Counted from the first letter of the stretch, positions 36,054-47,503 are shown. The stretch is DNA of 64,000 bases from CAXMST01 sp038206985 (GCA_038206985.1 JBBRAH010000006.1:1-64000); one strand, 5' to 3'. Program-made: numbers and translations. The notes: generated by a model not told the origin, from the letters alone.

Positions 36054-36698
36054 CTACAGCGCCGCGAGCGCCTCGGGAACCTGCGTGTCGCCGGCGACGA
36101 CCTCGAAGGTCGCGTTGTGCGCGAGGTCATCGGTCAGACAGCCGGCGAGCACGGCCGCCACATCGGCGCGCGGGATCTCCGACCCCCCGACGCTCTCCGC
36201 CAGCTCCACCTTCCCGGAGCCTGGATCGTCTGTGAGCTTCCCGGGGCGGACGATCGTGTAGTCGATGCCGCTCTCGACGAGGTCGCGGTCGGCCATCCCC
36301 TTGGCCCGCAGGTAGACGTCGAAGACCTCCTCGCCCTCGTGCTCGGGGTCGGCGCCCATCGAACTGATTATCAAGTAGCGGGGGATGCTGTGGGCCTGTG
36401 CGGCCTCGAGCAGTTTCGTCGCACCCTCGTAGTCCACGCTCATCTTGCTCTCCGGTCCGCTGTCGGGGCCGGACCCCGCCGCGAAGAGGACGGCATCGAG
36501 CGGTGTCGGAAGAGTCGCGACGAGCGTTGGGACGTCCATCGACTCGAGGTCGCAGCGGATCGGATGCCCACCCGCAGCCACGACATCCTCCTCGTGGGCG
36601 GGATTGCGGACGAGGCCGAAGACCTCGTGCTGGGAGCCCAGCAGCCGGGTCAGTTGTAGGGCGATCGTTCCGTGCCCCCCGGCGATGGCGATACGCAT
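36054..36698 (-). CDS. NAD(P)-binding atypical short-chain dehydrogenase (NmrA/YwnB-like)
   Basis: The 214 residues begin MRIAIAGGHGTIALQLTRLL, a Rossmann dinucleotide motif of the GxxGxxG type. They also have VLFAAGS, LIISSMGAD and YLRAKGMADRDLVES, followed by YTIVRPGKL, the pattern of atypical SDRs that act as NAD(P)H-dependent reductases or redox sensors. The Tyr of an active YxxxK site appears as YLRAK. The substrate is unknown. It starts directly after the stop of the membrane-protein gene (TAGATG), as the third gene of a minus-strand operon. Confidence 0.82.
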   Translation of the reverse strand: MRIAIAGGHGTIALQLTRLLGSQHEVFGLVRNPAHEEDVVAAGGHPIRCDLESMDVPTLVATLPTPLDAVLFAAGSGPDSGPESKMSVDYEGATKLLEAAQAHSIPRYLIISSMGADPEHEGEEVFDVYLRAKGMADRDLVESGIDYTIVRPGKLTDDPGSGKVELAESVGGSEIPRADVAAVLAGCLTDDLAHNATFEVVAGDTQVPEALAAL

Positions 36699-37004
36699 CT
36701 AGCGGCGCTGCTCGCCGGTACCGGTCACGAGTCGTTCGCGGGCCGGACGATGCCTGCTTACGCGAATCGAGCCGGTCTCGGGGCAGGGGAGGGGAAGGGC
36801 GTCCGGAGTGTGCGGCCCACGGCGCGGTCCCTTCGGTCGCTTCGGCTCACGCCGGAAGTGCAAGCGATCGCTGCCGCCGTCCTCGGGAGCCTCGACGGTG
36901 TCGGGCTCGGACTTGACGGCCCACCAGATGAGCCAGCAGGCGAATCCGACGGGGATCTTCAGCACGACGCCCATGAAGATCATCGCTTGGAGTCCCTCAT
37001 CCAT
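36699..37004 (-). CDS. Small single-pass membrane protein with basic tail
   Basis: The product is 101 residues from the ATG at 37004. A single membrane segment (about 5-28, IFMGVVLKIPVGFACWLIWW) is followed by a charged tail rich in Arg, Lys and Pro (FRREPKRPKGPRRGP). This is a type of short membrane protein I associate with Thermoleophilia-like genomes; function is not known. The ATG overlaps the HAD gene stop by 8 nt (ATGGATGA), which decides the start over a GTG at 37022. The stop abuts the next gene. Confidence 0.7.
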   Translation of the reverse strand: MDEGLQAMIFMGVVLKIPVGFACWLIWWAVKSEPDTVEAPEDGGSDRLHFRREPKRPKGPRRGPHTPDALPLPCPETGSIRVSRHRPARERLVTGTGEQRR

Positions 37005-37509
37005 CCGAGTGAGTGTACCCACCGTCGGCCCAGATACTCAACGCCTCGACGTGCGCCTCCTCGATCCCGAGAGCGGAAGCGGTGGGTACGAGCAGCGTGG
37101 GCTCCTCCCGCTCGGCCGCCCACTCGTGGCACTCCTCGCTCAGCGAGTCGTCGATCCAGGCCAGCCTTCGGCCCCTGGCGTACTTGCCGATCGGCCCCAG
37201 CTTCCAGTGCGCGGTGCCGAAGCGAGCGTCCGGTCCGAAGCGCAGGACCGGCAGGGTGGGCAGACCCAGCAGGTGCGGCAGGTAGTCGTTGGCGCGATCC
37301 TCCCAGCCGGTAGCCCAGATGAGGTCGTAGCGCTCGGCCAGTCGGTTGAGGCGCGCGCCGGCGTTGGCGGAGATGAAGTGCGGGCTGCCGTCGATCAGGT
37401 GGAAGCGCCCCACGCTGGGCGGCGGGGTCTCGTCGAATCCGAAGAGGCTGATCACGCCGTCCACGTCGACGGCGAGGATCGGCCGGCCGTCTGCATCCCG
37501 CGAGTTCAT
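36997..37509 (-). CDS. HAD-superfamily hydrolase-like protein
   Basis: The 170-residue protein has motif I as ILAVDVDGVIS (Asp nucleophile and DxD), a motif II-like Thr/Ser in WATGWEDRAN, and the acidic motif IV in LAWIDDSLSEE. The length and the sequence WATGWEDRANDYLPHLLGLP resemble small HAD proteins related to the HAD domain of RNA-repair proteins. It may dephosphorylate a small molecule or nucleic acid end. It is the first gene of a three-gene operon with the membrane protein and the SDR. Confidence 0.75.
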   Translation of the reverse strand: MNSRDADGRPILAVDVDGVISLFGFDETPPPSVGRFHLIDGSPHFISANAGARLNRLAERYDLIWATGWEDRANDYLPHLLGLPTLPVLRFGPDARFGTAHWKLGPIGKYARGRRLAWIDDSLSEECHEWAAEREEPTLLVPTASALGIEEAHVEALSIWADGGYTHSDG

Positions 37510-37529
37510 CGCCTGCCACGATATCTACA

Positions 37530-37557
37530 GGGGCCCGATTCGACGCGATCGGGCCCC
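37530..37557 (+). other. Strong 10-bp hairpin between divergent operons
   Basis: GGGGCCCGAT (37530-37539) pairs perfectly with ATCGGGCCCC (37548-37557) around an 8-nt loop. It lies between the HAD gene and rpsL, which diverge. No T-run follows on either strand, so a regulator site or mRNA leader element is more likely than a terminator. Confidence 0.5.
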
Positions 37558-37571
37558 CCGCGGACCGCATT

Positions 37572-37611
37572 GGGACGGCTGCTCGCGCAGCAGAGGCCGT
37601 CCCGCTACACT
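37572..37611 (+). promoter_or_regulatory. Inverted repeat and -10 box of the rpsL promoter
   Basis: GGGACGGC (37572-37579) and GCCGTCCC (37596-37603) form an 8-bp inverted repeat that covers the place of the -35 element. TACACT (37606-37611) follows directly and ends 8 nt before the rpsL GTG. Transcription would start at or next to the start codon, giving a leaderless rpsL message. The inverted repeat could be a regulator site. Confidence 0.5.
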
Positions 37612-37619
37612 GCGCCGCC

Positions 37620-38018
37620 GTGCCCACTACCTCACAGCTAGTCAGGAAGGGTCGAAAGACCCCTCGCAAGAAGGTTGCGACCCCCGGCCTCAAGTCCGGA
37701 CAGGGTCGCAAGCAGCGCATCGCGGCTCCCCAGCGGCGTGGCGTATGCACCCGCGTGTACACCGCGACCCCCAAGAAGCCGAACTCTGCGCTTCGCAAGG
37801 TCGCCCGTGTGCGCCTGACCAACCAGATGGAGGTCACCGCCTACATCCCCGGCGAGGGACACAACCTCCAGGAGCACTCCGTCGTGCTCGTCCGTGGCGG
37901 TCGCGTCAAGGATCTGCCGGGCGTTCGCTACAAGGTCGTTCGTGGCACGCTCGACGCCTCCGGCGTCAGCGATCGCAAGCAGTCGCGCTCGCAGTACGGT
38001 GTCAAGGCTACCGGCTAG
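37620..38018 (+). CDS. rpsL: 30S ribosomal protein S12
   Basis: S12 sits in the decoding centre and controls accuracy. The 132 residues begin MPTTSQLVRKGRKTPRKK and carry the conserved loops YTATPKKPNSALRKVARV and GGRVKDLPGVRYKVVRGTLD. The lysines where streptomycin-resistance changes occur (in TPKKPNS and GRVKDLPG) are wild type. The start is GTG at 37620, with no Shine-Dalgarno sequence. rpsG follows after 32 nt. Confidence 0.97.
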   Translation: MPTTSQLVRKGRKTPRKKVATPGLKSGQGRKQRIAAPQRRGVCTRVYTATPKKPNSALRKVARVRLTNQMEVTAYIPGEGHNLQEHSVVLVRGGRVKDLPGVRYKVVRGTLDASGVSDRKQSRSQYGVKATG

Positions 38019-38050
38019 CACTAGATATATAGGGACCCCAGAGACTTCTC

Positions 38051-38518
38051 ATGCGTCGTAACAGAGCAGCAATCCGTCAGCCCCCGCCCGACTCGCGTTA
38101 TCGCAGTCGCCTGGTGCAGCAGGTCGTCAACAAGGTGATGCTGCACGGCAAGAAGTCGACCGCCGAGCGGATCGTCTACGACGCCCTCGCCATCGTCGGC
38201 GAGCGCAGCGGCCGCAACCCGACCGACGTCCTCGACGACGCGATCGAGTCACTCACCCCTTCACTCGAGGTTCGCTCCCGCCGTGTCGGCGGTGCGACCT
38301 ACCAGGTTCCGGTCGAGGTCCCGCAGCGCCGGGCCCGCACCCTCGCGGTGCGCTGGCTGGTCACCTTCGCCCGTAACCGCGGCGAGAAGGCGATGTCGGA
38401 GCGTCTCGCCCGCGAGATCATGGACGCCACCCAGCAGCAGGGCGGCGCCTACAAGCGCAAGGACGACATCTACCGCATGGCGCAGGCAAACAAAGCCTTC
38501 GCCCACTACCGCTGGTAG
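38051..38518 (+). CDS. rpsG: 30S ribosomal protein S7
   Basis: S7 nucleates assembly of the 30S head and contacts tRNA in the E site. The 155-residue length and stretches such as MLHGKKSTAERIVYDAL, GGATYQVPVEVPQRRARTLA and NKAFAHYRW are typical. It is the second gene after rpsL. fusA, normally next, is 2.5 kb away behind an inserted exported-protein gene and two minus-strand genes. Confidence 0.97.
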   Translation: MRRNRAAIRQPPPDSRYRSRLVQQVVNKVMLHGKKSTAERIVYDALAIVGERSGRNPTDVLDDAIESLTPSLEVRSRRVGGATYQVPVEVPQRRARTLAVRWLVTFARNRGEKAMSERLAREIMDATQQQGGAYKRKDDIYRMAQANKAFAHYRW

Positions 38519-38525
38519 CGGCGGC

Positions 38526-38585
38526 CTGAGGCGGCGCATCTCTGCGTCAGCTTCGGCTCACGTGGCTTCGTCACTATCGCCTCAG
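38526..38585 (+). repeat. Inverted repeat CTGAGGCG/CGCCTCAG after rpsG
   Basis: CTGAGGCG (38526-38533) and CGCCTCAG (38578-38585) are complementary and lie just after the rpsG stop. The internal sequence CTTCGGCTCACG resembles CTTCGCTCACGG inside the similar element at 56535-56645. This suggests a related family of intergenic palindromic elements. Confidence 0.4.
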
Positions 38586-38669
38586 CTTCCTGGACCTGCG
38601 CCACCTCAGCCTCGCCGCTAATCAGGCGGTCCGGGAGAACGCCGACCGGCGTCATCGCCTGCTGAGCCT

Positions 38670-38685
38670 TGGGCCGAATGGCCCA
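38670..38685 (+). promoter_or_regulatory. Palindrome TGGGCC-GAAT-GGCCCA, copy 3
   Basis: TGGGCCGAATGGCCCA matches the other two copies in both arms but has a different centre. It continues with TTGCGG as in copy 1. It lies 89 nt before the ATG of the exported protein at 38775 and 151 nt after rpsG. Confidence 0.6.
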
Positions 38686-38774
38686 TTGCGGTGCCGGGGG
38701 CGCGATGCGATGCTCGCCGCGACCTACTCACACAGCCCGGCATCCGGGCGGGACAGAAAGAAGCGGGACCAGAG

Positions 38775-39239
38775 ATGAGAAGCAGAACTACGGTAGGGCT
38801 GGCGGCTGTTGCTGCCATCGCGATGATCGTTGCGCCGGGGGTGCTCGCCGGCAAGAAGCCCGGAGTGGTCAAGGACAAGAAGGGCGATGCGCCCAAATCC
38901 GCGCCGGGCTACACCGACATCGTCAAGGCGAAAGCCACGAAGTCCGGCTCCACGCTGACCCACAAGATCAAGGTCGCCAAGGCGATTCCGAAGGAAATTC
39001 CCGACAACTTTCCGATCGGTGTCGCTGTCTATGACGGCAGTGGGACCAGCTACTTCGACACCTATGGCCAGCGCGAGGGGATGAAGATCAAGCGCAAGGG
39101 CAAGAAGGCGATCAAGATCGTGCTCACCAAGGACGCGGTCGGCAAGCCGAAGTCTCCGCGGTGGTTCGCCTATGCGGGTGGCAGCAAGTTCGACCGGGCG
39201 CCCGACGGCAACGGCCACTACGCCAAGTACAAGAAGTAG
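38775..39239 (+). CDS. Secreted protein of the same island type
   Basis: The 154-residue product has a signal peptide cleaved after VLA (residue 25), and its mature protein starts GKKPGVVKDKKGDA. The section DKKGDAPKSAPGYTDIVKAK followed by SGSTLTHKIKVAKAI looks like an extracellular beta-sandwich that begins with a DxxGD strand. There are no cysteines. It shares the AGKK mature start with the paralogues at 33067 and 33710 and the same upstream palindrome. AGAG just upstream supports the ATG at 38775. Confidence 0.75.
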   Translation: MRSRTTVGLAAVAAIAMIVAPGVLAGKKPGVVKDKKGDAPKSAPGYTDIVKAKATKSGSTLTHKIKVAKAIPKEIPDNFPIGVAVYDGSGTSYFDTYGQREGMKIKRKGKKAIKIVLTKDAVGKPKSPRWFAYAGGSKFDRAPDGNGHYAKYKK

Positions 39240-39266
39240 GAGGCCGGGGGACACGGCCCGCCGGCC

Positions 39267-39863
39267 CTAGGGTCGGCGGGCGATCTCCGGACCGCTCAGA
39301 GGTTCGTCCCGATCGCTTCGCGAACCCTCCGCCACGTCGGGGGAATCGGGGCCCCGATCCGCATCTGCCTCAGCACCGGGGTGCCGCCGCAGCGCCGCCA
39401 GCGGCGCCGCCAACTGGGCCGCGGTGAGCGTGGCGAGCGCGCCGCCACCGAAGGCCAGCGCGGCGACCCCGACCGCCTCGAGCCAGAAGCCCGCCTGAGG
39501 CACCGCCTCCGCATTGGCGAAGCCGCGCAGTGGATCGTCCAGGTCGCCGATCTTGCCGGCGTCCGGGAGGTCGTTGATCAGGAAGATGAGCAGGGCGACG
39601 GCCCCGAGGCCGGCCACCGCGAAGGCGCCGGGCCGCGAGCCGGTGGCCAGCGTGAGCAGGAGCGCGATCAGAGCGGCGCCCGCGAGCACGAGCATCGCAA
39701 AGCTGTGGCGGTCGGCGTTACTGACGGAGTCCTGAGCCTCACCGCCGGGCGGGGTGAACTCGAAAGCAGTCATGAACTCGGAGGCGATGAGGACCACGGC
39801 CCCGAGCGCGATCAGCACGGGGAGTACGTACTCGGCGCGCGGCAGCAGTCGTGCGAGCCTCAT
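39267..39863 (-). CDS. Four-segment membrane protein, function unknown
   Basis: The 198 residues contain about four hydrophobic helices (YVLPVLIALGAVVLIASEF, FAMLVLAGAALIALLLTLA, AFAVAGLGAVALLIFLI, FWLEAVGVAALAFGGGALA) and a charged, Asp/Arg-rich C-terminus. It is translationally coupled to the membrane gene upstream by a 4-nt overlap (ATGA). Both have related topologies and may form a complex. I see no recognisable functional motif. Confidence 0.7.
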   Translation of the reverse strand: MRLARLLPRAEYVLPVLIALGAVVLIASEFMTAFEFTPPGGEAQDSVSNADRHSFAMLVLAGAALIALLLTLATGSRPGAFAVAGLGAVALLIFLINDLPDAGKIGDLDDPLRGFANAEAVPQAGFWLEAVGVAALAFGGGALATLTAAQLAAPLAALRRHPGAEADADRGPDSPDVAEGSRSDRDEPLSGPEIARRP

Positions 39864-40804
39864 GCGGGCTCAGCCTCGGTTGCGGGCGGGCGCGCACGCC
39901 GCGCGGCGCGCTCAGCCGCACGTTCGGCAGCGCTGTGACTGCCACTCTCCCCTTCTCCCCGCTCGCCGTTGCCCGATTTACTGCGATGTTCTGCCCGCAG
40001 CGGGCGGGAGCGCGGCACGGCACGCCGCAGCTCCCGGCCCAACAGCAGCGATGTCGCTGCAAGCCCGGCCGCGGAAAAGATCTGTGCCCAGAAACCGCCG
40101 AGCAAGCTGGCCTGTACTCCCGAGAAGCTCTCGGCGACAGCACCTTCGTCAAGTCCGGTCGGTCGGTCCACGACGATCGCTACGACGACCGCGGCAACTC
40201 CGATCAGAGCCGCGAGCCGGCAGAGGCGCCAGCGCCGGGTCCGGGTGGCGATCCCGAGGATGCCGATCGCGACGACCGCGGCCGGCACGAAGGCGTAGCT
40301 GTGGGCGCTGCCGGCCTCGGCGCGCTCGACCTCGGGCGGGGGCGCGACCAGGTTGACGCCACCGTCGAAGTTGTCGACGCCGACCGCGATCCCGCGGTAG
40401 TCGGCGAACTGGGAGAGGCCGAGGAGCACGGCGCAGCCGATCGCGACGGCGAGCAACGTGCGGACCGGCGTGATCACCCGGGAGGCGCGGTCGACCGCGC
40501 GCCCGATGAACTTACGGGCCGCTCCCAGCGGCCCCGAGGAGACGGCGATCAGCCAGGCGACCAGGCCGGCGACGCCGCGCACCAGATCACCGAGGATCGC
40601 CGCGAGCCCCGAGAGCACGCCACCGGCGCGAGCCCCGAGCTGCTTCGGCGTGCCGTCGAGCTGTCCCCGGGTCGCCCTGCCGCCCTCGCGGAGAGCCTCG
40701 AGAGAGCGCTTCACCGGACTCTTCCGGCGTGCCCCGGAGCCCTCTCGTCCGGACCCCTCGGGGGCCCCGGAAGATCTCTTGTCAGGACGCTTGAAGCTCC
40801 TCAT
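39860..40804 (-). CDS. Membrane protein with basic N-terminus, function unknown
   Basis: From the ATG at 40804 the product is 314 residues. A positively charged, Ser/Arg-rich N-terminus (MRSFKRPDKRSSG) precedes about five hydrophobic segments, such as TLLAVAIGCAVLLGLSQF and LIGVAAVVVAIVVDR. The C-terminus is again highly charged. A start at 40921 would extend it into the region just upstream of fusA and is less likely. It is the first gene of a two-gene membrane operon facing away from fusA. Confidence 0.7.
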   Translation of the reverse strand: MRSFKRPDKRSSGAPEGSGREGSGARRKSPVKRSLEALREGGRATRGQLDGTPKQLGARAGGVLSGLAAILGDLVRGVAGLVAWLIAVSSGPLGAARKFIGRAVDRASRVITPVRTLLAVAIGCAVLLGLSQFADYRGIAVGVDNFDGGVNLVAPPPEVERAEAGSAHSYAFVPAAVVAIGILGIATRTRRWRLCRLAALIGVAAVVVAIVVDRPTGLDEGAVAESFSGVQASLLGGFWAQIFSAAGLAATSLLLGRELRRAVPRSRPLRAEHRSKSGNGERGEGESGSHSAAERAAERAARRARPPATEAEPA

Positions 40805-40929
40805 TGCTCTGCTAACATCCCGCCCCGCTCGCGAGGCAGATGCCTGTCTGTGCGTGCGAACTCCGCACGATGGAGAGCCCCACGACATAGACAACTCCCG
40901 GGTCGTCCAAGAGCATCGCAACGCGCTCT

Positions 40930-40949
40930 GGCCCGATAGGGCCTTTTTT
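40930..40949 (+). terminator. Intrinsic terminator in front of fusA
   Basis: GGCCC (40930-40934) pairs with GGGCC (40939-40943) around GATA and is followed by six T residues (40944-40949). It reads on the plus strand, ends 50 nt before fusA, and no plus-strand gene ends nearby. It may attenuate fusA transcription or stop transcripts coming from the rpsL side. Confidence 0.75.
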
Positions 40950-40999
40950 CTGCCCGCATTTGTTCAAAACCTCTCACCCGCAAAGAACTTTACGCACCT

Positions 41000-43114
<2,115 letters not shown>

Positions 43115-43261
43115 CGCGCTCCGAGCAGATTTGCCATATTCCCCGGGTTGCCCGGGACCGACCTGGTCCCGAAGAGCGCCCAACCTAGACCCTAAGAACT
43201 GAAACAGACGGAAAAAACGTAAAGCGATCGGGATCAAGCCCGAGAGAGGAACCCCAAAGGA
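43115..43261 (+). promoter_or_regulatory. tuf leader region with hairpins
   Basis: The gap holds GGGACC/GGTCCC (43153-43158/43164-43169) and a CCCGGG pair near 43142-43156. It ends in AGAGAGGAACCCCAAAGGA before tuf. It looks like an untranslated leader or a site that gives tuf its own expression level. Confidence 0.35.
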
Positions 43262-44449
<1,188 letters not shown>

Positions 44450-44692
44450 CGACACACGAGTAGGCCGGCTGACCCCCCTCACGAGGGGCAGGCAGCCGGT
44501 ATCAGCGGCCCCGGGCTCCGGGACTTCCGGGGCGGGGTCGCAAAGCAAAACGCAAAGACATACGACCGGGACAGAGGTCCCACCGCCGACCTGAAGATCA
44601 GGCCGGGACGGTAAGCCTCGCCCAAAGATCCAGCCCCGCCCGGGGCCGGATGACGCAAGAAGACCGAGCGAAGGAAGCAACAGGAACCCAAG
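44450..44692 (+). promoter_or_regulatory. 243-nt leader region before the S10 gene run
   Basis: No gene is visible. It holds CCCCTC/GAGGGG and several CCGGG/CCCGG pairs in its first 100 nt, then an A-rich stretch near 44540-44560. It ends in AACAGGAACCCAAG before the rpsJ GTG. The GC-rich hairpins could end the tuf transcript or form an S10 leader; no class is recognised. Confidence 0.3.
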
Positions 44693-45013
44693 GTGTCAGC
44701 GATCACCGCAAGCAAAATCAGAATCCGGCTCAAGGCTTACGACCATGACGCCATCGATCGGGCTGCCGGAGAGATCGTCGAGGTCGCCCAGCGGACCGGC
44801 GCGACCGTCTCGGGTCCTGTGCCCCTGCCGACTTCCAAGAACGTCTACTGCGTGATTCGCTCGCCGTTCAAGGACAAGGACTCGCGCGAGCATTTCGAGA
44901 TCCGCACCCACAAGCGATTGATCGACATCAATGACCCGACCCCGAAGACGATCGACGAGCTGCAGCGGATCGAGAACCTGCCTGCCGGCGTCGACGTGGA
45001 GATCCGGCTCTAG
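44693..45013 (+). CDS. rpsJ: 30S ribosomal protein S10
   Basis: S10 is part of the 30S head and also joins NusB in antitermination. The 106 residues contain KIRIRLKAYDHDAID, VSGPVPLPTSKNVYCV and HFEIRTHKRLIDI, all typical. The start is a GTG at 44693 with AGGA upstream. It opens the S10 operon, which continues without break through rpsQ. Confidence 0.96.
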   Translation: MSAITASKIRIRLKAYDHDAIDRAAGEIVEVAQRTGATVSGPVPLPTSKNVYCVIRSPFKDKDSREHFEIRTHKRLIDINDPTPKTIDELQRIENLPAGVDVEIRL

Positions 45014-45022
45014 GAGATTGAC

Positions 45023-45640
45023 GTGCCTGCGATTCTCGGCAAAAAACTGGGCATGACCCAGCTGTTCACCGAAGAGGGTGAGTCGGTCCCCGTGACGGTG
45101 ATCGAGGCTGGCCCGTGCAAGGTCACCGCTGTACGCAGTGAGGAGACCGACGGCTACGCGGCAGTGCAGCTCGCCTGGGGTGACGTCGCCGAGCGCAAGC
45201 TCAGCAAGGCCGAGCTCGGCCACCTGAAGAAGGCCGACGCCGGCTCACTTCGCCACCTGGTCGAGTTCCGTGCGCTCGAGGGCGAGCGCACGATCGGCGA
45301 CGAGGTCACCGTCGCGGAGTTCGAGGAGGGCCAGAAGGTCAAGGTCTCGGCCACCGCCATCGGCAAGGGCTTCCAGGGCACCGTCAAGCGCCACAACTTC
45401 AGCCGCGGCCCGGTCAGCCACGGCTCCCGCAACGTCCGCGCCCCCGGCTCGATCGGCGCCTCCGCCGACCCGGCCCGCGTGTTCAAGGGCATGAAGATGC
45501 CCGGTCGCATGGGCGGCAAGCGCGCCACTCAGCGCGGGCTCGAGATCTTTCGGATCGACGCCGACCGCAACCTGCTGATGGTCCGCGGCTCGATCCCGGG
45601 CCCCAGGAACGCCACCGTGGAGGTGCGTAGCGATGGCTAA
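45023..45640 (+). CDS. rplC: 50S ribosomal protein L3
   Basis: L3 is an early assembly protein near the peptidyl transferase centre. The 205 residues begin MPAILGKKLGMTQLF and contain GTVKRHNFSRGPVSHGS and MPGRMGGKRATQ. The start is GTG at 45023 with TAGGAG upstream. The last eight bases ATGGCTAA are shared with rplD. Confidence 0.96.
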   Translation: MPAILGKKLGMTQLFTEEGESVPVTVIEAGPCKVTAVRSEETDGYAAVQLAWGDVAERKLSKAELGHLKKADAGSLRHLVEFRALEGERTIGDEVTVAEFEEGQKVKVSATAIGKGFQGTVKRHNFSRGPVSHGSRNVRAPGSIGASADPARVFKGMKMPGRMGGKRATQRGLEIFRIDADRNLLMVRGSIPGPRNATVEVRSDG

Positions 45641-46313
45641 GGCAGCGACAATCGGCAAGCAGGCCAAGAGCGATGTGCCGGATTCCGTGTTCGGTGAACC
45701 CTTCAACGAGTCGCTCGTCTTCGAGACGGCGCAGGCCGAGATGAACGCCCGCCGTCAGGGCACCCACTCGAGCCTCACCCGGGGCGAGGTCGCGATGACC
45801 GGCGCCAAGGCCTGGAAGCAGAAGGGCACCGGTCGCGCGCGCGTCGGCGCCCTCGGCGTCCCCCATCGCTACGGCGGTGGCGCCGCCTTCGGCCCCAAGC
45901 CACGCCACTACATCTCCAAGGTCAACCGCAAGGCCCGCCGCAAGGCGCTGCGCTCCGCGCTGAGCGTCCATGCAGAGCGCGGCACCCTGGCGATCTTGCC
46001 GACCGATCACTTCAGCGAGCCGAAGACCTCGGCCGCCGCCGAGGCGCTCGCCAAGTGGGGCGCCGCGACGCCGACCCTGATCGTGATCACCGCTGAGGAG
46101 ACCGCCGCCGCCAAGAGCTTCCGCAACCTCCCGAAGGTCGCTGTCGCCAGCGCCGAGGGCGTCGGTGTCGCCGAGCTGGTCGGATCCCGCTCGGTGATCA
46201 TCTCCGAGGCCTCACTCGAGGTGCTCGAGCGCCGCAGCGCGCCGGTCAGCCGCGGCGACGAAGCCGGCACGCCCGGAGGCGAAGCCGAGGACGTGGCCGG
46301 GGGTGCCTCCTGA
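45633..46313 (+). CDS. rplD: 50S ribosomal protein L4
   Basis: L4 lines the exit tunnel. The loop GAKAWKQKGTGRARVGA and the stretch PKPRHYISKVNRKARRKAL are the family signature. The C-terminus extends about 20 residues beyond the usual end (RSAPVSRGDEAGTPGG and on). It overlaps rplC by 8 nt and rplW by 1 nt, so the three are translated together. Confidence 0.95.
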   Translation: MAKAATIGKQAKSDVPDSVFGEPFNESLVFETAQAEMNARRQGTHSSLTRGEVAMTGAKAWKQKGTGRARVGALGVPHRYGGGAAFGPKPRHYISKVNRKARRKALRSALSVHAERGTLAILPTDHFSEPKTSAAAEALAKWGAATPTLIVITAEETAAAKSFRNLPKVAVASAEGVGVAELVGSRSVIISEASLEVLERRSAPVSRGDEAGTPGGEAEDVAGGAS

Positions 46314-46606
46314 TGGACGTTCGCCAGATCATCGTCGAGCCCGTCATCTCGGAGAAGAGCTACGCCCTGATGGCCGACGGCCGCTACACCTTCCGCGTCA
46401 ACGACCGGGCCCACAAGACCCAGATCCGCCACGCGGTCGAGGAGATCTTCTCGGTCAAGGTGGCCAGCGTCCGGACTTCCCGCGTGCGCTCCAAGCCGAA
46501 GCGCCGCGGCGTCCACGCGGGCACCACGCGCGGCTGGAAGAAGGCGATCGTCGAGCTCGCGCCCGGCGAGAAGATCGAGCTGTTCGAGGGCGCGGCGACC
46601 GAGTAG
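46313..46606 (+). CDS. rplW: 50S ribosomal protein L23
   Basis: L23 marks the tunnel exit where signal recognition particle and trigger factor dock. The 97 residues include IIVEPVISEKSYALM and the basic loop SKPKRRGVHAGTTRGWKKA. It begins in the stop codon of rplD (TGATG). rplB follows after 36 nt. Confidence 0.95.
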   Translation: MDVRQIIVEPVISEKSYALMADGRYTFRVNDRAHKTQIRHAVEEIFSVKVASVRTSRVRSKPKRRGVHAGTTRGWKKAIVELAPGEKIELFEGAATE

Positions 46607-46642
46607 CACCCGGCTAACGCAAGGACTTACTGAGACACACTT

Positions 46643-47485
46643 ATGGCAATTCGCAAGACAAAACCAACCAGCCCGGGACGTCGCTTCGCGACGTATCAGG
46701 ACCGCGCGGAGCTCACGACCTCGGTGCCGCACAAGAAGCTGACCCGTGGCAAGAAGTCGACCGGTGGCCGCAACGCCAACGGTCGCGTCACCGCGCGCCA
46801 TCGCGGCGGCGGCGCCAAGCGGCGCTACCGCGAGATCGATTTCAAGCGGACCAAGGACGGGGTTCCGGCCAAGGTCGCGACCATCGAGTACGACCCCAAC
46901 CGGACCAGCTACATCGCGCTTCTGCACTACGCCGACGGCTTCAAGAGCTACATGCTCGCCCCCGCCGGCGTGACCGTCGGCGACATGGTCGAGTCCGGCG
47001 AGAAGGCCGACATCCGCGCGGGCAACGCCCTGCCACTGGCCAACATCCCGACCGGCACCGTGGTCCACAACGTGGAGCTCAAGCCGGGCCAGGGTGGTCG
47101 CCTCGGTCGCGCCGCCGGCACCTCGATCCAGGTCGTGGCCAAGGACGGCGACCGGGTCACTCTGCGCCTGCCCTCCTCCGAGATGCGCCTGGTCGAGTCG
47201 AACTGTCGCGCAACGATCGGCACTCTTTCCAACGCTGAGCATCAGAACGTGGTGATCGGCAAGGCCGGTCGCAGTCGCCACAAGGGCAAGCGCCCGCAGA
47301 GCCGCGGTATCGCGATGAACCCGGTGGACCATCCGCACGGCGGCGGCGAGGCCCACAAGGGCCCGGGCGGCCACCCGAAGACTCCGTGGGGCATGCCGAC
47401 GCTCGGCTACAGGACCCGCAAGAAGAACAAGCAGTCGAACGCGATGATCGTCCGCGGACGTCGCCGCGGCAAGAAGAAGCGCTAG
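46643..47485 (+). CDS. rplB: 50S ribosomal protein L2
   Basis: L2 is needed for subunit joining and peptidyl transfer. The 280 residues contain RHRGGGAKRRYREIDFKR and the conserved C-terminal loop MNPVDHPHGGGEAHK, including the invariant His. The end RGRRRGKKKR is normal. A short spacer of 18 nt with AGAGAGG leads to rpsS. Confidence 0.97.
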   Translation: MAIRKTKPTSPGRRFATYQDRAELTTSVPHKKLTRGKKSTGGRNANGRVTARHRGGGAKRRYREIDFKRTKDGVPAKVATIEYDPNRTSYIALLHYADGFKSYMLAPAGVTVGDMVESGEKADIRAGNALPLANIPTGTVVHNVELKPGQGGRLGRAAGTSIQVVAKDGDRVTLRLPSSEMRLVESNCRATIGTLSNAEHQNVVIGKAGRSRHKGKRPQSRGIAMNPVDHPHGGGEAHKGPGGHPKTPWGMPTLGYRTRKKNKQSNAMIVRGRRRGKKKR

Positions 47486-47503
47486 GCAGAGAGGTTTTAG
47501 TCA

